From Pelobates cultripes (taxonomy: Eukaryota; Chordata; Amphibia; Anura; Pelobatidae): a DNA stretch of 64,000 nucleotides. Below are positions 34,514 through 46,145 of this stretch, piece by piece; positions within the stretch are counted from its first letter, which is position 1; each line of letters begins with the position of its first letter. The stretch spans positions 553,561 through 617,560 of the forward strand of contig OW240921.1 in the NCBI GenBank assembly GCA_933207985.1, in the 5' to 3' direction. The notes beneath the pieces are model-generated. The model was given only the letters and a program-made list of their open reading frames with translations. It searched no databases and was not told the origin of the DNA. Made by a program: the position numbers and the translations under genes.

Positions 34514-35800
34514 ATTGGTGGCAAGCGACGAGATCCAACCTTACAGCCGAAAAGCGGTGTTCAGGTAATTGAAACTAACGAACAGGAAAGTGAATGGCAA
34601 TTCGGATACAACAAAGAACCGAACACAGAGGTGAATGGAGACAGACTACACTGCATTGAAACGGCAGACGTTAAAGGATCTATTGGAAGCCAGGGGTAAG
34701 ATAGCCAGCAATAAGCCAAAAGCTGTGCTGATTGCTGAATTGATGGAGGGGGACAGAGCTCACAGCGTTACAACCCGACCAGCCATGGAAGAAACCCCCT
34801 TCCAAAAGTAAATGAGGACCAGGATGGAATTTTTACCCCAGCCAGTACCCCTGGAAATACTGACAGTACTGATGCCACTCTGACTCTTGTAGCCCCTCAT
34901 TTGGTTCCAGGCTCCGCACACACCGGCGGATCTGTAGCAGTGCGAGTAGCAGGGGGAGCGGTATACAGATTACCCACCGCAAAAGTACTTTTGAATTGGG
35001 GTGTTGGGGAGGGCATGGTAGAGGTGGGCCTGATGCAGAAACTGCCAGCGGTTGTCGTATTGGGAATCTGTGAATGTGACTACTAGACAGCTAGTGGTCC
35101 CCCAGAAATATAGACAGGATAGATGAAACATTTAGTAGAGTGGCAGTAGATATAGTAGGGCCCTTACCAAAACCCAGTCCCTCCGGCAAGAGATATATCT
35201 CGACCATAGTAGACTACGCCACCCGGTACCCTGAAGAAGTAGCCCTCTCTAATATCCACGCCGAGACAGTGACCGAGGCCTTAATGAAAGTATTCTCCCA
35301 AGTGGGGTTCCCCCAGGAGATCATATCGGATAGTGGTATGCAGTTCACGGCAGAGATGACCCACCAACTATGGAGAATATGTGGCATTAAACCTAGCATG
35401 AACTCTGCGTACCACCCGCAGTCTAATGGGTTATGTGAAAGGTTTAATGGGACGTTAAAGCAGATGCTCCGTACCTTTGGAGAGGCCTATAAGGACTGGG
35501 AGTGATTCATACCCCATCTGCTATTCGCTTACAGAGAGGTACCCCAAGAGTCCACAGGCTTTTCTCCTTTTGAATTACTGTTTGGGAGAAGGGTGCGAGG
35601 ACCTTTAGATTTAATTATGAAGCACTGGGAGGGGGAAAGTAGTACAGATGGGACACCCATTGTACCATATGTGCTGGAGCTCAGGGACCGCTTGGAGGCA
35701 CTAATACAGACCGTACGGACCAAACTCCAGGCGGCCCAACAACGCCAGTGCCGCTGATATGATAGGGGAGCCAGAGACCGCAGCTTTCACGTGGACAGAA
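34514..35800 (+). pseudogene. Remnants of gag, protease and integrase (nested Gmr1-like)
   Basis: 34,640-34,760 encodes the Gag N-terminus with a SAP-like LKDLLEARG segment, matching the element at position 1. Most of Gag is deleted. 34,915-35,085 encodes the downstream part of the protease (SVAVRVAGGAVYRLPTA). 35,140-35,505 is open and encodes the integrase core with the D-D-E residues in VDYATRYP, SDSGMQF and LCERFNG; 35,506-35,800 continues with QESTGFSPFELLFGRR but has stops near 35,503 and 35,756 and a frameshift. The zinc-binding integrase N-terminus is lost. Confidence 0.85.
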
Positions 35801-35804
35801 AGTT

Positions 35805-37445
35805 TTGATTTTAAAACCTGTTCGCAAAGACAAGCTGCAGGCCATCTGGCAAGGCCCATACCAGGTGGTGGGACAGAGATGTGACACCACCTATGTCATT
35901 GGCCCCTGCTCAGGGAGAGGGAAGAGACGCATGCTCCACGTGAATATGCTCAAACCCTACCATGAGAGGATAGAGGACGTGGCGGCGATATGCGCTTCAG
36001 CCTCTGAGGATCAGGAGAATCTTCCGCTACCTGACTTATTAGAGCGGGAAGATCAGGCAGAGGCCTCCACAGGTGTTCAGCTGGGGGAGCGGCTAAATCC
36101 TCAGGAGCGTGCCCAGGTACAGGAGTTAATTGCGGCTAAGGGAGCCACTTTCTCCAATTTACCAGGGTACACCCCGCTAGCTACTCACCGAGTTGAGACC
36201 CCCGGACAGCTACCTATGCGGCAGACCCCATACCATATCCCGGAAGCGGTCAGGGAACATATGAGGAAGGAAATTGAGGAAATGTTGCAGCTAGGGGTTA
36301 TTGAACATTCTGATAGCCCCTGGGCATCGCCGGTAGTGCTGGTACCCAAGAAGGACAGCACAACACGCTTTTGTGTGGACTACCGGAGACTAAATGACAA
36401 AACAGTGTCTGATGCCTACCCGATGCCCTGGATAGACGAGCTGCTAGACAAAATGGCACGAGGCCAGTACCTTACTACAACAGATTTATGCAAAGGGTAC
36501 TGGCAGATTCCACTAGCCTAGGATGCCACCCCGTTTGGCTTGTATCAGTTTCGCGTCATGCCATTCGGGATGAAAAACGCTCCGGCTACCTTTCAACTGG
36601 ATGGGTTTCAGGAGTATGCATGTGCATACCTGGATGATATCGTCATCTATAGCCAGACCTGGTCAGACCACCCACGACATATTGGAGCAGTCATTGACCG
36701 TATCGGAGAGGCAGGGTTGACGCTAAAGTCCAGCAAGTGTCACATAGGGATGGCAGAGGTACACTACCTGGGGCACCGGGTAGGGAGTGGACAGCAAAAG
36801 CCTGAACCAGCAAAAATTGAAGCAGTAGCTAAGTGGCCTACCCCCCGGACAAAAACCCAAGTGCTAGCCTTCCTGGGTACTGCAGGGTACTACCGAAAAT
36901 TCGTACCCAATTATAGTGCCCTGGCCAAACCCCTGACTGACTTGACCCGCAAAAACCTTCCTCAACAGGTCATCTGGGCCCCAGACTGTGATCAGGCGTT
37001 CCAACAACTCAAGACTGCTTTAACCAATGCACCTGTACTTGCTGCTCCTGATCCAACTAAACGATTTCTTGTCCACACAGACGCTTTAATGTTTGGATTG
37101 GGAGCAGTGCTGAGACAAGTTGGAGCAGATGGCGGAGAACATCCCGTAGCTTACTTAAGCCGAAAGTTATTACCCCGTGAAGTGAGCTATGCCGCCTTTG
37201 AGAAAGAATGCCTGGCCGTGGTGTGGGCCCTCAAAAAGTTGCAGCCTTATTTATATGGACAACCTTTTACCCTACTCACAGATCACAACCCGTTGGTGTG
37301 GCTGAACCGTGTGGTGGGGGACAATGCCAGGCTGCTGCGCTGGAGTTTGGCGCTGCAGCCTTTTGACTTCACTGTTCATTACCACCCAGGAAAGCAAAAC
37401 GGTAACGCCGACGGGTTATCTAGACAGACTGACCTTGAGAAGTGA
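35805..37445 (+). pseudogene. Gmr1-like RT-RNase H, one in-frame stop
   Basis: One frame is shared by 35,805-36,521 and 36,540-37,445, separated only by a TAG stop. RT motifs: SPWASPVVLVPKKD, RFCVDYRRLN, TTDLCKGYWQIPL, MPFGMKNAPATFQ and YLDD near 36,630. About seven residues after the ATFQ motif are missing in frame. RNase H follows (VHTDALM, EKECLAVVWALKK, TDHNPLVWLN). This lies downstream of integrase, so the pol order is integrase, RT, RNase H. The stop and the small deletion make it defective. Confidence 0.9.
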
Positions 37446-37526
37446 TCTGTGAGTACTTCTCCGGACATCCCCAAGCCGATCCATTGGGATCAGACTGTGT
37501 ATGCCGGCTTGGTTCTGGGGGAGCAT

Positions 37527-37831
37527 TGTGGCAAACCTAGCCACTTTAGGTCATATTGCAGAACATTTAAAGATTGTCGGAAATAGCTGTGTTAACCTGG
37601 TGTAAAAATTTATTTGTGTATTTTAGAATAGAGAGCATGCATAAGCTAACAGCCGTGAATAAAATTGTCAGTTGACTCCTGGAGCCGTGAATAAAATTGT
37701 CAGTTGACTCCCTGAACTGTGTTTCGTCCGGTTATTGGGGGATTTGGGATGCCTTCTTTTCCAGTGCTTTACTTTGGATTACCTTCTATACCAGCGGAGA
37801 TCTTGGGATTTAATATTGCAGCTCCTCTACA
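37527..37831 (+). repeat. 3' LTR of the nested Gmr1-like element
   Basis: 305 bp, TGTGGCAAACC to CTCTACA, preceded by a purine-rich GGTTCTGGGGGAG tract. Followed by ACATG at 37,832-37,836, the right target duplication. Confidence 0.93.
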
Positions 37832-37852
37832 ACATGGATTTCAAGATCAGAG

Positions 37853-37952
37853 NNNNNNNNNNNNNNNNNNNNNNNNNNNNNNNNNNNNNNNNNNNNNNNN
37901 NNNNNNNNNNNNNNNNNNNNNNNNNNNNNNNNNNNNNNNNNNNNNNNNNNNN
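37853..37952. other. Assembly gap (100 N)
   Basis: A run of exactly 100 N, a conventional placeholder of unknown true length. Sequence to the left is LINE RT, to the right DIRS gag on the opposite strand, so the junction is not established. Confidence 1.
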
Positions 37953-38979
37953 GGCGTTCAGCCGACATGGCTGTGTTCGCGTTGCCGAGAAGGCAAATCA
38001 ACCTCTGGACCCACCCAATCGCTTCATCAAAATCGATAGGCTTCGTTCCAGCCTTAGCCGCTTCCAGAAGCTCGTAAAGCTTGGCGGCGGGGCCCAGGGT
38101 ATCCAAGATCTTGTCTTGGCAATTATGCAGCGAAAATTCCAGTCCTTTTCGGGGCTTCCAACCAACCCGTCTTAGTTAAGAACTGAGAAATCTGGGGGTC
38201 AACCTCTGGCGTCTTGCACGCCAAATCAGGCACCGAAGGCCTTGGGCACTCGGCCCTCAGTTTACTGCGCCCCTCCTTGGAAAGGGGGGTACGCATACGA
38301 AGCGCCAGATAATTGGCAATATGCGCGGGCGGGTCCCATTCCGCCGAGCGGGGATGGCGAAGGTCATCGGGATCAAACAGGGGGTAACCCTGAGGATCAC
38401 AGATGTCCTGCCCCTCACCCGGCGGAAGCGCCGAAGCGTCAAACTCCGCCTCATCGCCGGAAACCCCTTCCTCATAGGAGGCGTAATCAGGGGGATCCGA
38501 GTCTGACTCTCCAGTTTGATTGGTATCCGATCCATCATCATCTCGGGCACGTGCCCGTTTCCATTTTCTGGCCGATTTTGCCGGCCAGCGGCTCTCTTGC
38601 GCGGAAACACGCCATCTGGGACGGCCATAGGCACGTCAGTCAAGGCAGGTGTCACCTGCGTCATCTCTGGAGAGACATGTTTAAATTTTGTTTGTGCCTT
38701 GCGACCCGTATGAGGCTGCAGCGCAGGCAGGGGAGCAGGCAACACGGCAGGGCCCAAAGGTTGCGACAGCGCTTGCTGAATAGTGTGAGAGAGGGACGAG
38801 GACACTGTCCCCATGGCTGAAGCCAGGGCCTTCTGCATGGTGGAATCAAAAAGGGCCTGGAACTCCTGGGAGGGAGTAAGGCCCATATCCCCTGTAATAG
38901 GGGTCTGAGAGGAGTCCATAATGGGGTAACTGGGACTACCAGAACCCTCACCCCTAGCCTGCATAATTAACAGAGTCAA
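37953..38979 (-). pseudogene. DIRS-type retrotransposon Gag
   Basis: The minus frame starts at 38,979 (MTLLIMQARG). After one frameshift near 38,600 it continues with an acidic segment and the motifs LRHPRSAEW, LRAECPRPSVPD and, after a 4-bp TTGG duplication near 38,157, KPRKGLEFSLHNCQDK and RLICLLGNANTAMS. These are the conserved motifs of DIRS Gag; the same fold is known in the C-terminal part of mammalian LAP2-alpha, which derives from DIRS. The protein is cut by the assembly gap; RT and tyrosine recombinase are not in the window. Confidence 0.82.
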
Positions 38980-39870
38980 ATAGAAACTGCAAGTACTGCC
39001 CCTTTAATTATATACACAGGAGCAGAGCAAAATGAAAACCTAAACTAACCTGAACAGTATAATAAACCTACACAGGAGAGGGTTGAGTAACCCACCAAGA
39101 AAAGACAATAAATATACACAATACTTGCAAAGAATATGGGAGAGGTAAAAGGGGGAGCCGACCCAGCCGCATGGAGCCCGAGGGGAAGATGGCCGCCACG
39201 CACAGAACGCGCCGCGGCTGTTTCCAGGCTCCTCCCCCGCCAATGGCCGGGGAGCGCGACCACACACGCGGCCGGCACTCCCTCGCACCAGCGGGGGATC
39301 GGGTCGGCAGATGAGCGCGGCCGCACACGCGGCCGCGAAGGGAAAGGGAACTGGGGAGCACAGGGGCTGCAGAATGAACCTCCCCTGCTAGCCGCGAACC
39401 CTGTCTGAAAGGGGGAACGGCCAGACAGGCAGGGGAAGCGGCGGGCAAACGCAGGGGAGGCAGAAATAGTAAACCAAAGGAGGTTCACAAGATCACATAA
39501 AACAGGCATAAAACCTGCCAATAAGGCAAATAAAATGCAAATAGCAACCAGAAAATGAATACAGAAAAACAACACAGGTAATACAACCTTAGTAAAAACC
39601 CATAAATCAAAACAATGTAGGAGAAAAATTATACTTAGCTGGTCTGAGGACAGCAGCAAAGAAAGAGAAAGTGGAAGTACAAGGATAGAGATTTATGGAC
39701 TGTTCCTTGAGACTGATTGGCTGCCCTGTTACTAGGCAGATCTGGTTGTACCTGTTATTATTTTATTGCATATCTACATTTTTTTCTCTTTCAGTTTTAT
39801 ATTTCTCTTTGCTGCTGAGGAATAAAGTAAGAAAGAGATAGCATAATAGGAGCCTCCGTGTCATTAATAA
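38980..39870 (-). repeat. DIRS 5' leader and terminal repeat
   Basis: Non-coding sequence upstream of the gag start, with a GC-rich block (39,150-39,460) and, minus sense, CTTTCTCTTTCTTTGCTGCT near 39,660-39,675. The outer boundary near 39,870 is set by the start of another repeat family. Confidence 0.55.
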
Positions 39871-39877
39871 AATTGTG

Positions 39878-40616
39878 GTTTTTGGCACACAAACTTATAA
39901 CAGAGAAATTCTTGTGTATATTTTGTAAAGTTGGTGTGTGCTATTCTTGTACAAAGTTTTATTTTGTGTTCAGTTACATCTACTGAGTAAAATGACACCC
40001 CCATTGTATGTCTTTGGCACTATTTCCTGAAGTTACAGTGCCATACAGGATACCTGTCCTTTTCAGTATTCACAGTAGAATTTTGAGAGACGGATTTAAT
40101 GAGCCTTAGCTTCCATTTGGGGTATTATAACAGTTTGACTGTTCAAAAAAAACCCACAAAGGCCTACCATATGTAAAAGTAGGAACTCCAGGGTATCTCA
40201 TAAGGTGCATATTGTGCCTTAACATGCCCCCATTTTTTCACCAATAGATGCCAAAGTATGTGGTAAAAAATAATTTGGGGCATTTTTTACATACGGATTG
40301 CATTTTTGCTGGGCGTTTCATATATTTCATATGTGCCACTAAGTTCAAACCCCCCAAATTATGCTCAGCTAAGTCTTCTGAGTAAAAGGACACCCCCAAT
40401 GAATGTCTTTGGCACTATTTAGTGAAGCTACAGTGCCATATAGGAGACCAAGCCATATCAGTTTTTACCGAACTTTGAATTTTGACACTGGGCATATGTG
40501 CAATTAACAAGCATCTTCGCAGGTTTTAAATTTAAACTACCCCACAAAGGCCTACCATTTCTTAAAGTAGACACCCCAGGGTATTTCAAAAGGCATATTT
40601 TGAACCTTGGCGTGCC
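39878..40616 (+). repeat. Two modules of the foldback-element family
   Basis: Two diverged modules of about 0.39 kb with landmarks GGTGTGTGCTATTC, CTGAGTAAAA(T/G)GACACCCCC and ACCCCACAAAGGCCTACCAT. They have the same orientation as the left arm of the element at 41,666. Confidence 0.7.
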
Positions 40617-40790
40617 TGGGCTCGCCCCGGCTTCTCCTCTGCCCCGGGCTCGCCCCGGCTTCTCCTCTGCCCCGGGCTCGCCCCGGCTTCTCCTCTGCCC
40701 CGGGCTCGCCCCGGCTTCTCCTCTGCCCCGGGCTCGCCCCGGCTTCTCCTCTGCCCCGGGCTCGCCCCGGCTTCTCCTCTGCCCCCGGCA
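40617..40790. repeat. 28-bp GC-rich minisatellite
   Basis: Six near-perfect copies of CTCGCCCCGGCTTCTCCTCT plus GCCCCGGG. It interrupts a foldback-family module. Confidence 0.93.
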
Positions 40791-40959
40791 CATTTACACC
40801 CGCACCCTGACATAGAGAAACACACTCTGACAGAAACACATGCAGATATCGACACATATACATATACACTGACACACTTAAGGATTCATTCCCTGGCACA
40901 CATATACATACCCTGACACTACGATACATCCACTGCCACACATGCAGATACAGGCACTG

Positions 40960-41655
40960 CCACACACTATGACACACAAATGCATACACTGACGCACAGA
41001 TGCAGTGACACACAAATGCATACACTGACGCACAGATGCAGTGACACACAAATGCATACACTGACGCACAGATGCAGTGACACACAAATGCATACACTGA
41101 CGCACAGATGCAGTGACACACAAATGCATACACTGACGCACAGATGCAGTGACACACAAATGCATACACTGACGCACAGATGCAGTGACACACAAATGCA
41201 TACACTGACGCACAGATGCAGTGACGCGCAGATAGACACTGACGCGCAGATAGACACTGACGCGCAGATAGACACTGACGCGCAGATAGACACTGACGCG
41301 CAGATAGACACTGACGCGCAGATAGACACTGACGCGCAGATAGACACTGACGCGCAGATAGACACTGACGCGCAGATACACTGACGCGCAGATACACTGA
41401 CGCGCAGATACACTGACGCGCAGAGACACTGACGCGCATGCAGATACACTGACGCGCAGATACAGTGACGCGCATGCAGATACACTGACGCGCAGATACA
41501 GTGACGCGCATGCAGATAGACACTGACGCGCAGATACAGTGACGCGCATGCAGATAGACACTGACGCGCAGATACAGTGACGCGCATGCAGATAGACACT
41601 GACGCGCAGATACAGTGACGCGCATGCAGATAGACACTGACGCACAGATACCCAG
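40960..41655. repeat. Compound array: 36-bp, 18-bp and mixed units
   Basis: Seven copies of a 36-bp unit (ACACTGACGCACAGATGCAG plus TGACACACAAATGCAT), then about nine copies of an 18-bp unit (TGACGCGCAGATAGACAC), then 14-bp and longer mixed units. All share TGACGC(A/G)CAGAT. Long open frames rich in Cys and Ser on the minus strand are artefacts of unit length. Confidence 0.93.
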
Positions 41656-41706
41656 ACACACTTAACCCCTTAAGGAACTAGCTTCAGAAGCTTGTCTTAC
41701 GCTTAA

Positions 41707-42125
41707 AGGGACACTCCAGGCACCCAGACCACTTCTGCCCATTGAAGTGGTCTGGGTGCCAACTCCCACTACCCTTACCCCTGCAACTGTAAATATTACA
41801 GTTTTCAGAAACTGCAATATTTACATTGCAGGGTTAACTCCTCCTCTAGTGGCTGTCTATTAGACAGCCACTAGAGGGCACTTCCTGGTTTATAGCATCT
41901 TTCATTGCTTTCCTATGGGGAGGTCTAATGCCCGTGCGCTGCATTGCCGTGCATGCGCAATAGGTCTCCCCCGCCGGATAACGTAGGCGGGGGAGGAGCG
42001 TGGGCGGACCATGAACCAGCACCGAGGGACATCGGCGCTGGATACAGGTAAGTCACTGAAGGGGTTTAACCCCTTCAGCAACTTGGGATGGGGGGGGGGG
42101 GAGGGGATCTGTTTTCCTGGCCTCT
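41707..42125. mobile_element. MITE inserted in the left foldback arm
   Basis: Flanked by TTAA on both sides (41,703-41,706 and 42,126-42,129), with inverted ends AGGGACACTCCAGG and CCTGGCCTCT. It contains the palindrome ACCCAGACCACTTC...GAAGTGGTCTGGGT. The foldback right arm lacks it at the matching place (near 48,290), showing it is a later insertion. Related pieces occur at 45,675 and in LSR introns. Confidence 0.75.
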
Positions 42126-44503
42126 TTAAGGATACAAGCCATTTTTGCATTCTTTGCTGTTTGTGTTCAAACGCAATTTGCATCTCTGTCATTTATTGCA
42201 CCAACACATTATATACCGTTTTTTTAGAGGGCAAACGGGTTTAATTAATTATTTTTTTTAAATGCCAAAAATTAAAAATAAAACCATAATATATTTTTTT
42301 TTTTCACAGTTTTGGCAATAATAGCGTGTGTATGATATGTCCAGCTTAGAAAAAGTAATTCAAAATGAATTCATTTATGTCTTGATTTAAAGAATACATC
42401 CTATGTCTAGGATTTCAGCTTATCTTGAAAGTTACAGGTCACAATACAAGGACTAAAACAAAATTTCAATTTGCAACAATTTTAGAATTTCGTGTGTTTG
42501 TCTTGTAGGTTTAGTAGCCATCACAGAAAACAAAATTGCCACACAAAGTATATATTTATATAAAGTAGACATCACGGGCTATTTTCCTAGGGTTGTTTTT
42601 GACACTTTTTATGTAGCCATTTTATCGCCAGTCTCTGCTAAATATTGTAGTAAAATTGTGTTTTCTTTATTTTGGCATATACACATATAACAAGGTTTTT
42701 GTAATGTGTATTTCGTAAAGCTGGTGTGTGCTATTCCTGCACAGAACCCCATATTGTGTTCAGCTACACCTGCTGAGTATAACGATACCCCATTGTATGC
42801 CTTTGCCCCTATTCTGTAAAGTTACAACGCCATATAAGAGACCAGGCTATTTCAGTTTCTATAGTTAGAATTTCCGTAGGTGGATTTGACGGGCCGCTGT
42901 CTCATTTTAGGGTATTATAGCAGTGTGACTGTTCAAATAACCCCACAGAGGGCTTTCATTTGATAAAGCAGGCACCCCAGCGTATCTTATATGGGGTATA
43001 TTGTGCCTTAACTTGTCACCATTTTTTCACCAATTTGTCAATGTTTTTGGTGAGTGGGGGGGGGGTGGCATTTTGGCTGAGTATTTCTTACACTTAATAT
43101 GTACCACTGTCATAAAAATCCCCAAATTATACTCAGTTACACCTTCTGAGTAAAACAATATGCCCAATGTATGACCTAGACACTATTTTGTGAAGTTACA
43201 ATGAGACGTGACAAGTTCAGTTTTTTAAGTGTGAGTTTTCATGGAGGGTTTTGATGCATTCGAGTCCCACTTTGGAGCACTTGAGCCGGCTACATATTAC
43301 AACTACCCCATAAAGGCATTTAAACTACATTGAAAAAGACATCCCAGGGTATTTTAAAAGGCATATTTTAGCTTGTAGTGTTGTGGTAATAAGCGTTTTT
43401 ATGTATCTTTTTGACACTCTTGAGTTTGCACAGTATATTTTGCAAACCTTATGTGTGCTACCACTGTATAATACTTCATATGTTGCTCAGCTGTGTCGTC
43501 TGAGTACAGCAATACCCCCGTATGTACCTTTGCCAGGAATATGTGGACATTGAAGGGGCACATTTGAGACACAGTCATTCCAGTTTGTTTTTCAAACTTT
43601 ACATTTTTAAGCTATGTCCATGTCCCATTTAAGAGTATTTTACAAGGCTATAATCCAACTACCCCATAAAGGCAGACCATTTCTTAAAGAAGACATCCCG
43701 GGGTATTTCAAAAGGCATATTTTGAACCTTAGCGTGGGATCATTTTTTCCGCTAGCTTGTACCAAGTGTAGTGGTAATAAGCGGTTTTTTTTCTGCCTTT
43801 TTGACACACAAAGTGAGTTTGCACAGTATATTTTGCAAACCTAATGTGTGCTACGACTGTATAATACTTCATGTGTTTCTCAGCTATGTCGTCTGAGTAC
43901 AGCAATACCCCCGTATGTACCTTTGCCAGGTATATGTGGATGTTGAAGAGGCACATTTGAGACGCAGCCATTCAGGTTTTTTCTAACTTTGAAGTTTTAC
44001 GCTGTGTCCATGTTCCATTTTGGTGTAGTTTAGATGGTTGGTTATTCAAACTTCACAACAAACACTATTTATTAAAGAATACACCCTGGGCTAATTCAAA
44101 AGGAATATTTTGAACTTTAGCGTGGGATCACGCTTTGTTCCAGGTGTAGTGGTAATGAGCCTAATTTTTAAATGTATTTTGTTTACTTTTTTTAAACTAG
44201 TTTTTACACTTTTTTTTTTTTTTTTGCTTATTAATTTTGTAAACTTTCTTTATCGTTAACCCCTAACTAGCAGTAAGCAGCACTAACCGTGAAATTCCCC
44301 AATTTCTCATAACCCCACCCACCCCAGCTAGCAAAATAATTTTTTAAATATTTAAATTACAATACAATAAAAAAAATAAAAATCGGTTCACAGTATAATA
44401 CTGTCATCTGTATTTTGATCACTGTAGGTAGTGATCAACTGGCAGGGGAAGGGTTAATTTTTATTAGGACCGGGTAAAGGAGGGTGGGGTTTTTTGTTTT
44501 TAA

Positions 44504-44840
44504 CCCCTTAGACCGAGGGCTTACTATTACGCTCTATTTTAGGTGGCTCTAAACGCTGCCGGGCTGAATAGTATGCCCTTCGGTCTTTCATTACTTACCC
44601 GTCGCCATGTCCATGACGGCACGGGTTGGGACTCCCAGGAGCCCCGCAGCAGGTCTAACCTCTTGCAGCCCCCCCGGCCATGTGAGAGTGAGGTCCTTGC
44701 GAGGACCTCACAATCACATGGCTGGTATAGCTGGCTGCAGCATTGCCAGCAGGGGGGCTGCCTGTAATGACAGGTAGTCCCCCTGCTGGCTGGAAATAAA
44801 ATTAAAGTAATAAAAGTTTAAAAAGTGTAATAAATAAATA
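44504..44840 (+). repeat. Internal TTAA/CCCCTTA-ended repeat
   Basis: Starts TTAACCCCTTAGACCGAGGG and contains palindromes around TTACTATTACGCTC and GAGGTCCTTGCGAGGACCTC. It ends near an AT tract. A sister copy begins at 61,931. Confidence 0.6.
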
Positions 44841-44849
44841 TATACTTAG

Positions 44850-44900
<51 letters not shown>
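44850..44900. repeat. (AT)n microsatellite
   Basis: About 24 uninterrupted TA dinucleotides. Confidence 0.95.
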
Positions 44901-44901
<1 letters not shown>

Positions 44902-45052
44902 ATGTAAATACGTTAAAAAATAAAATTACAAATAATTAAAAATATATAGGTGTGTTATTTCAAAATTATATATATTTTTACACATACGTGTGTGTGTATA
45001 TATGTATGTAATATTTTTACATAATTGGGTATCTTAATTACAATTTGACCTC

Positions 45053-45267
45053 TGCATGCAGCTCAGCTGTCTGTCTGGGGCCAGTAAAAATGGCCCCAAC
45101 TGACAGAGGGGACCCCCAGGTTTCTATAGAGCACAATGCAGTGTGAGCAGGGTTAAATCCCTGCTCACACTAGGAAACCCAGGTATCATTAGAAACCTGG
45201 GGGTCCCCTCTGTCAGTTGGGGCCATTTTTAGTGGCCCCAGACTTTTTGATGAGCTGCATGCAGTGC
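45053..45267. repeat. Central hairpin of the foldback element
   Basis: Inverted arms at about 45,053-45,128 and 45,190-45,267: CTGCATGCAGCTCA, TGGGGCCA, TTGGGGCCATTTTTA and GAGGGGACCCCCAGGTTTCT. The loop is about 60 bp with a second stem (GTGTGAGCAGGG/CCCTGCTCACAC). Confidence 0.88.
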
Positions 45268-45674
45268 TGAAAGTCAGCACTGCATGTAGTCATTTAAATC
45301 CACAAAGAACACTGCAGCTGAGCAATCAAGCTCAGTCATTCTCTCAAGTGATCTGGTGCTTGGGAGACCCCCAGGGTCTGAAGAGACCCTGGAGGGTCAC
45401 CCTCTATGCCCCAATGCCATTCTGATCAGTGCTGGGCATTTTCAGTTGCCCAGCACAGATCTCATTGCATTGGGCATAATGTCTTCAATGTAAGAGATGG
45501 GAGACTGCAATACTGAAAATAGCCAGTAGATGGCAGCAACATACCACTGTCTATTTTAGTTTAAAACCCCTTTACTTATATTAATACTGATATTATAGGG
45601 AAATCTTTGGGATTAAGATTAAATTAAGGATTATTCGGTTTTGAATAAGTACTAGATTTATTATCGGGTTTATG

Positions 45675-46145
45675 TTTAAAGGACCACTATAGTGCCAGGA
45701 AAACATACTCGTTTTCCTGGCACTATAGTGCCCTGAGGGTGCCCCCTCCCGCCGGGCTCTGGGTAGAGGAAGGGGTTAAACACTTACCTTTTTCCAGCGC
45801 CGGGCGGGGAGCTTTCCTCCTCCTCTCCTTCTTCCTAGCGACGTCATCGGCTGAATGCGCATGTGCGGCAGGAGCCGCGTGCGCATTCAGCCAGTCTCAT
45901 AGGAAAGCATTCATAATGCTTTCCTATGGACGCTGGCGTCTTCTCACTGTGATTTTCACAGTGAGAAGCACGCAAGCGCCTCTAGCGACTGTCAATGAGA
46001 CAGCCACTAGAGGCTGGATTAACCCTCTCTGAAACTGCTATGTTTATTTAAAAAAAAGGGGGGGGGGGGTAAATCCTATCTGGACCTGGCACCCAGACCA
46101 CTTCATTAAGCTGAAGTGGTCTGGGTGCCTATAGTGGTCCTTTAA
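45675..46145. mobile_element. MITE with TTTAAAGGACCACTATAG ends
   Basis: Inverted ends TTTAAAGGACCACTATAGTG and (inward from the right) TTAAAGGACCACTATAGGCA, with sub-terminal palindromes. Internal open frames show nothing recognisable. Confidence 0.8.

Noticed and set aside
39136..39408. GC-rich 90-codon plus-strand frame near 39,300 that could mark a CpG-island gene start
   Set aside because: It lies in the leader of the DIRS element on the opposite strand, with no splice or domain support.
40552..41661. A 369-codon cysteine-rich frame on the minus strand
   Set aside because: It spans two unrelated tandem arrays (28-bp and 36/18-bp units) and has no non-repeat homology.
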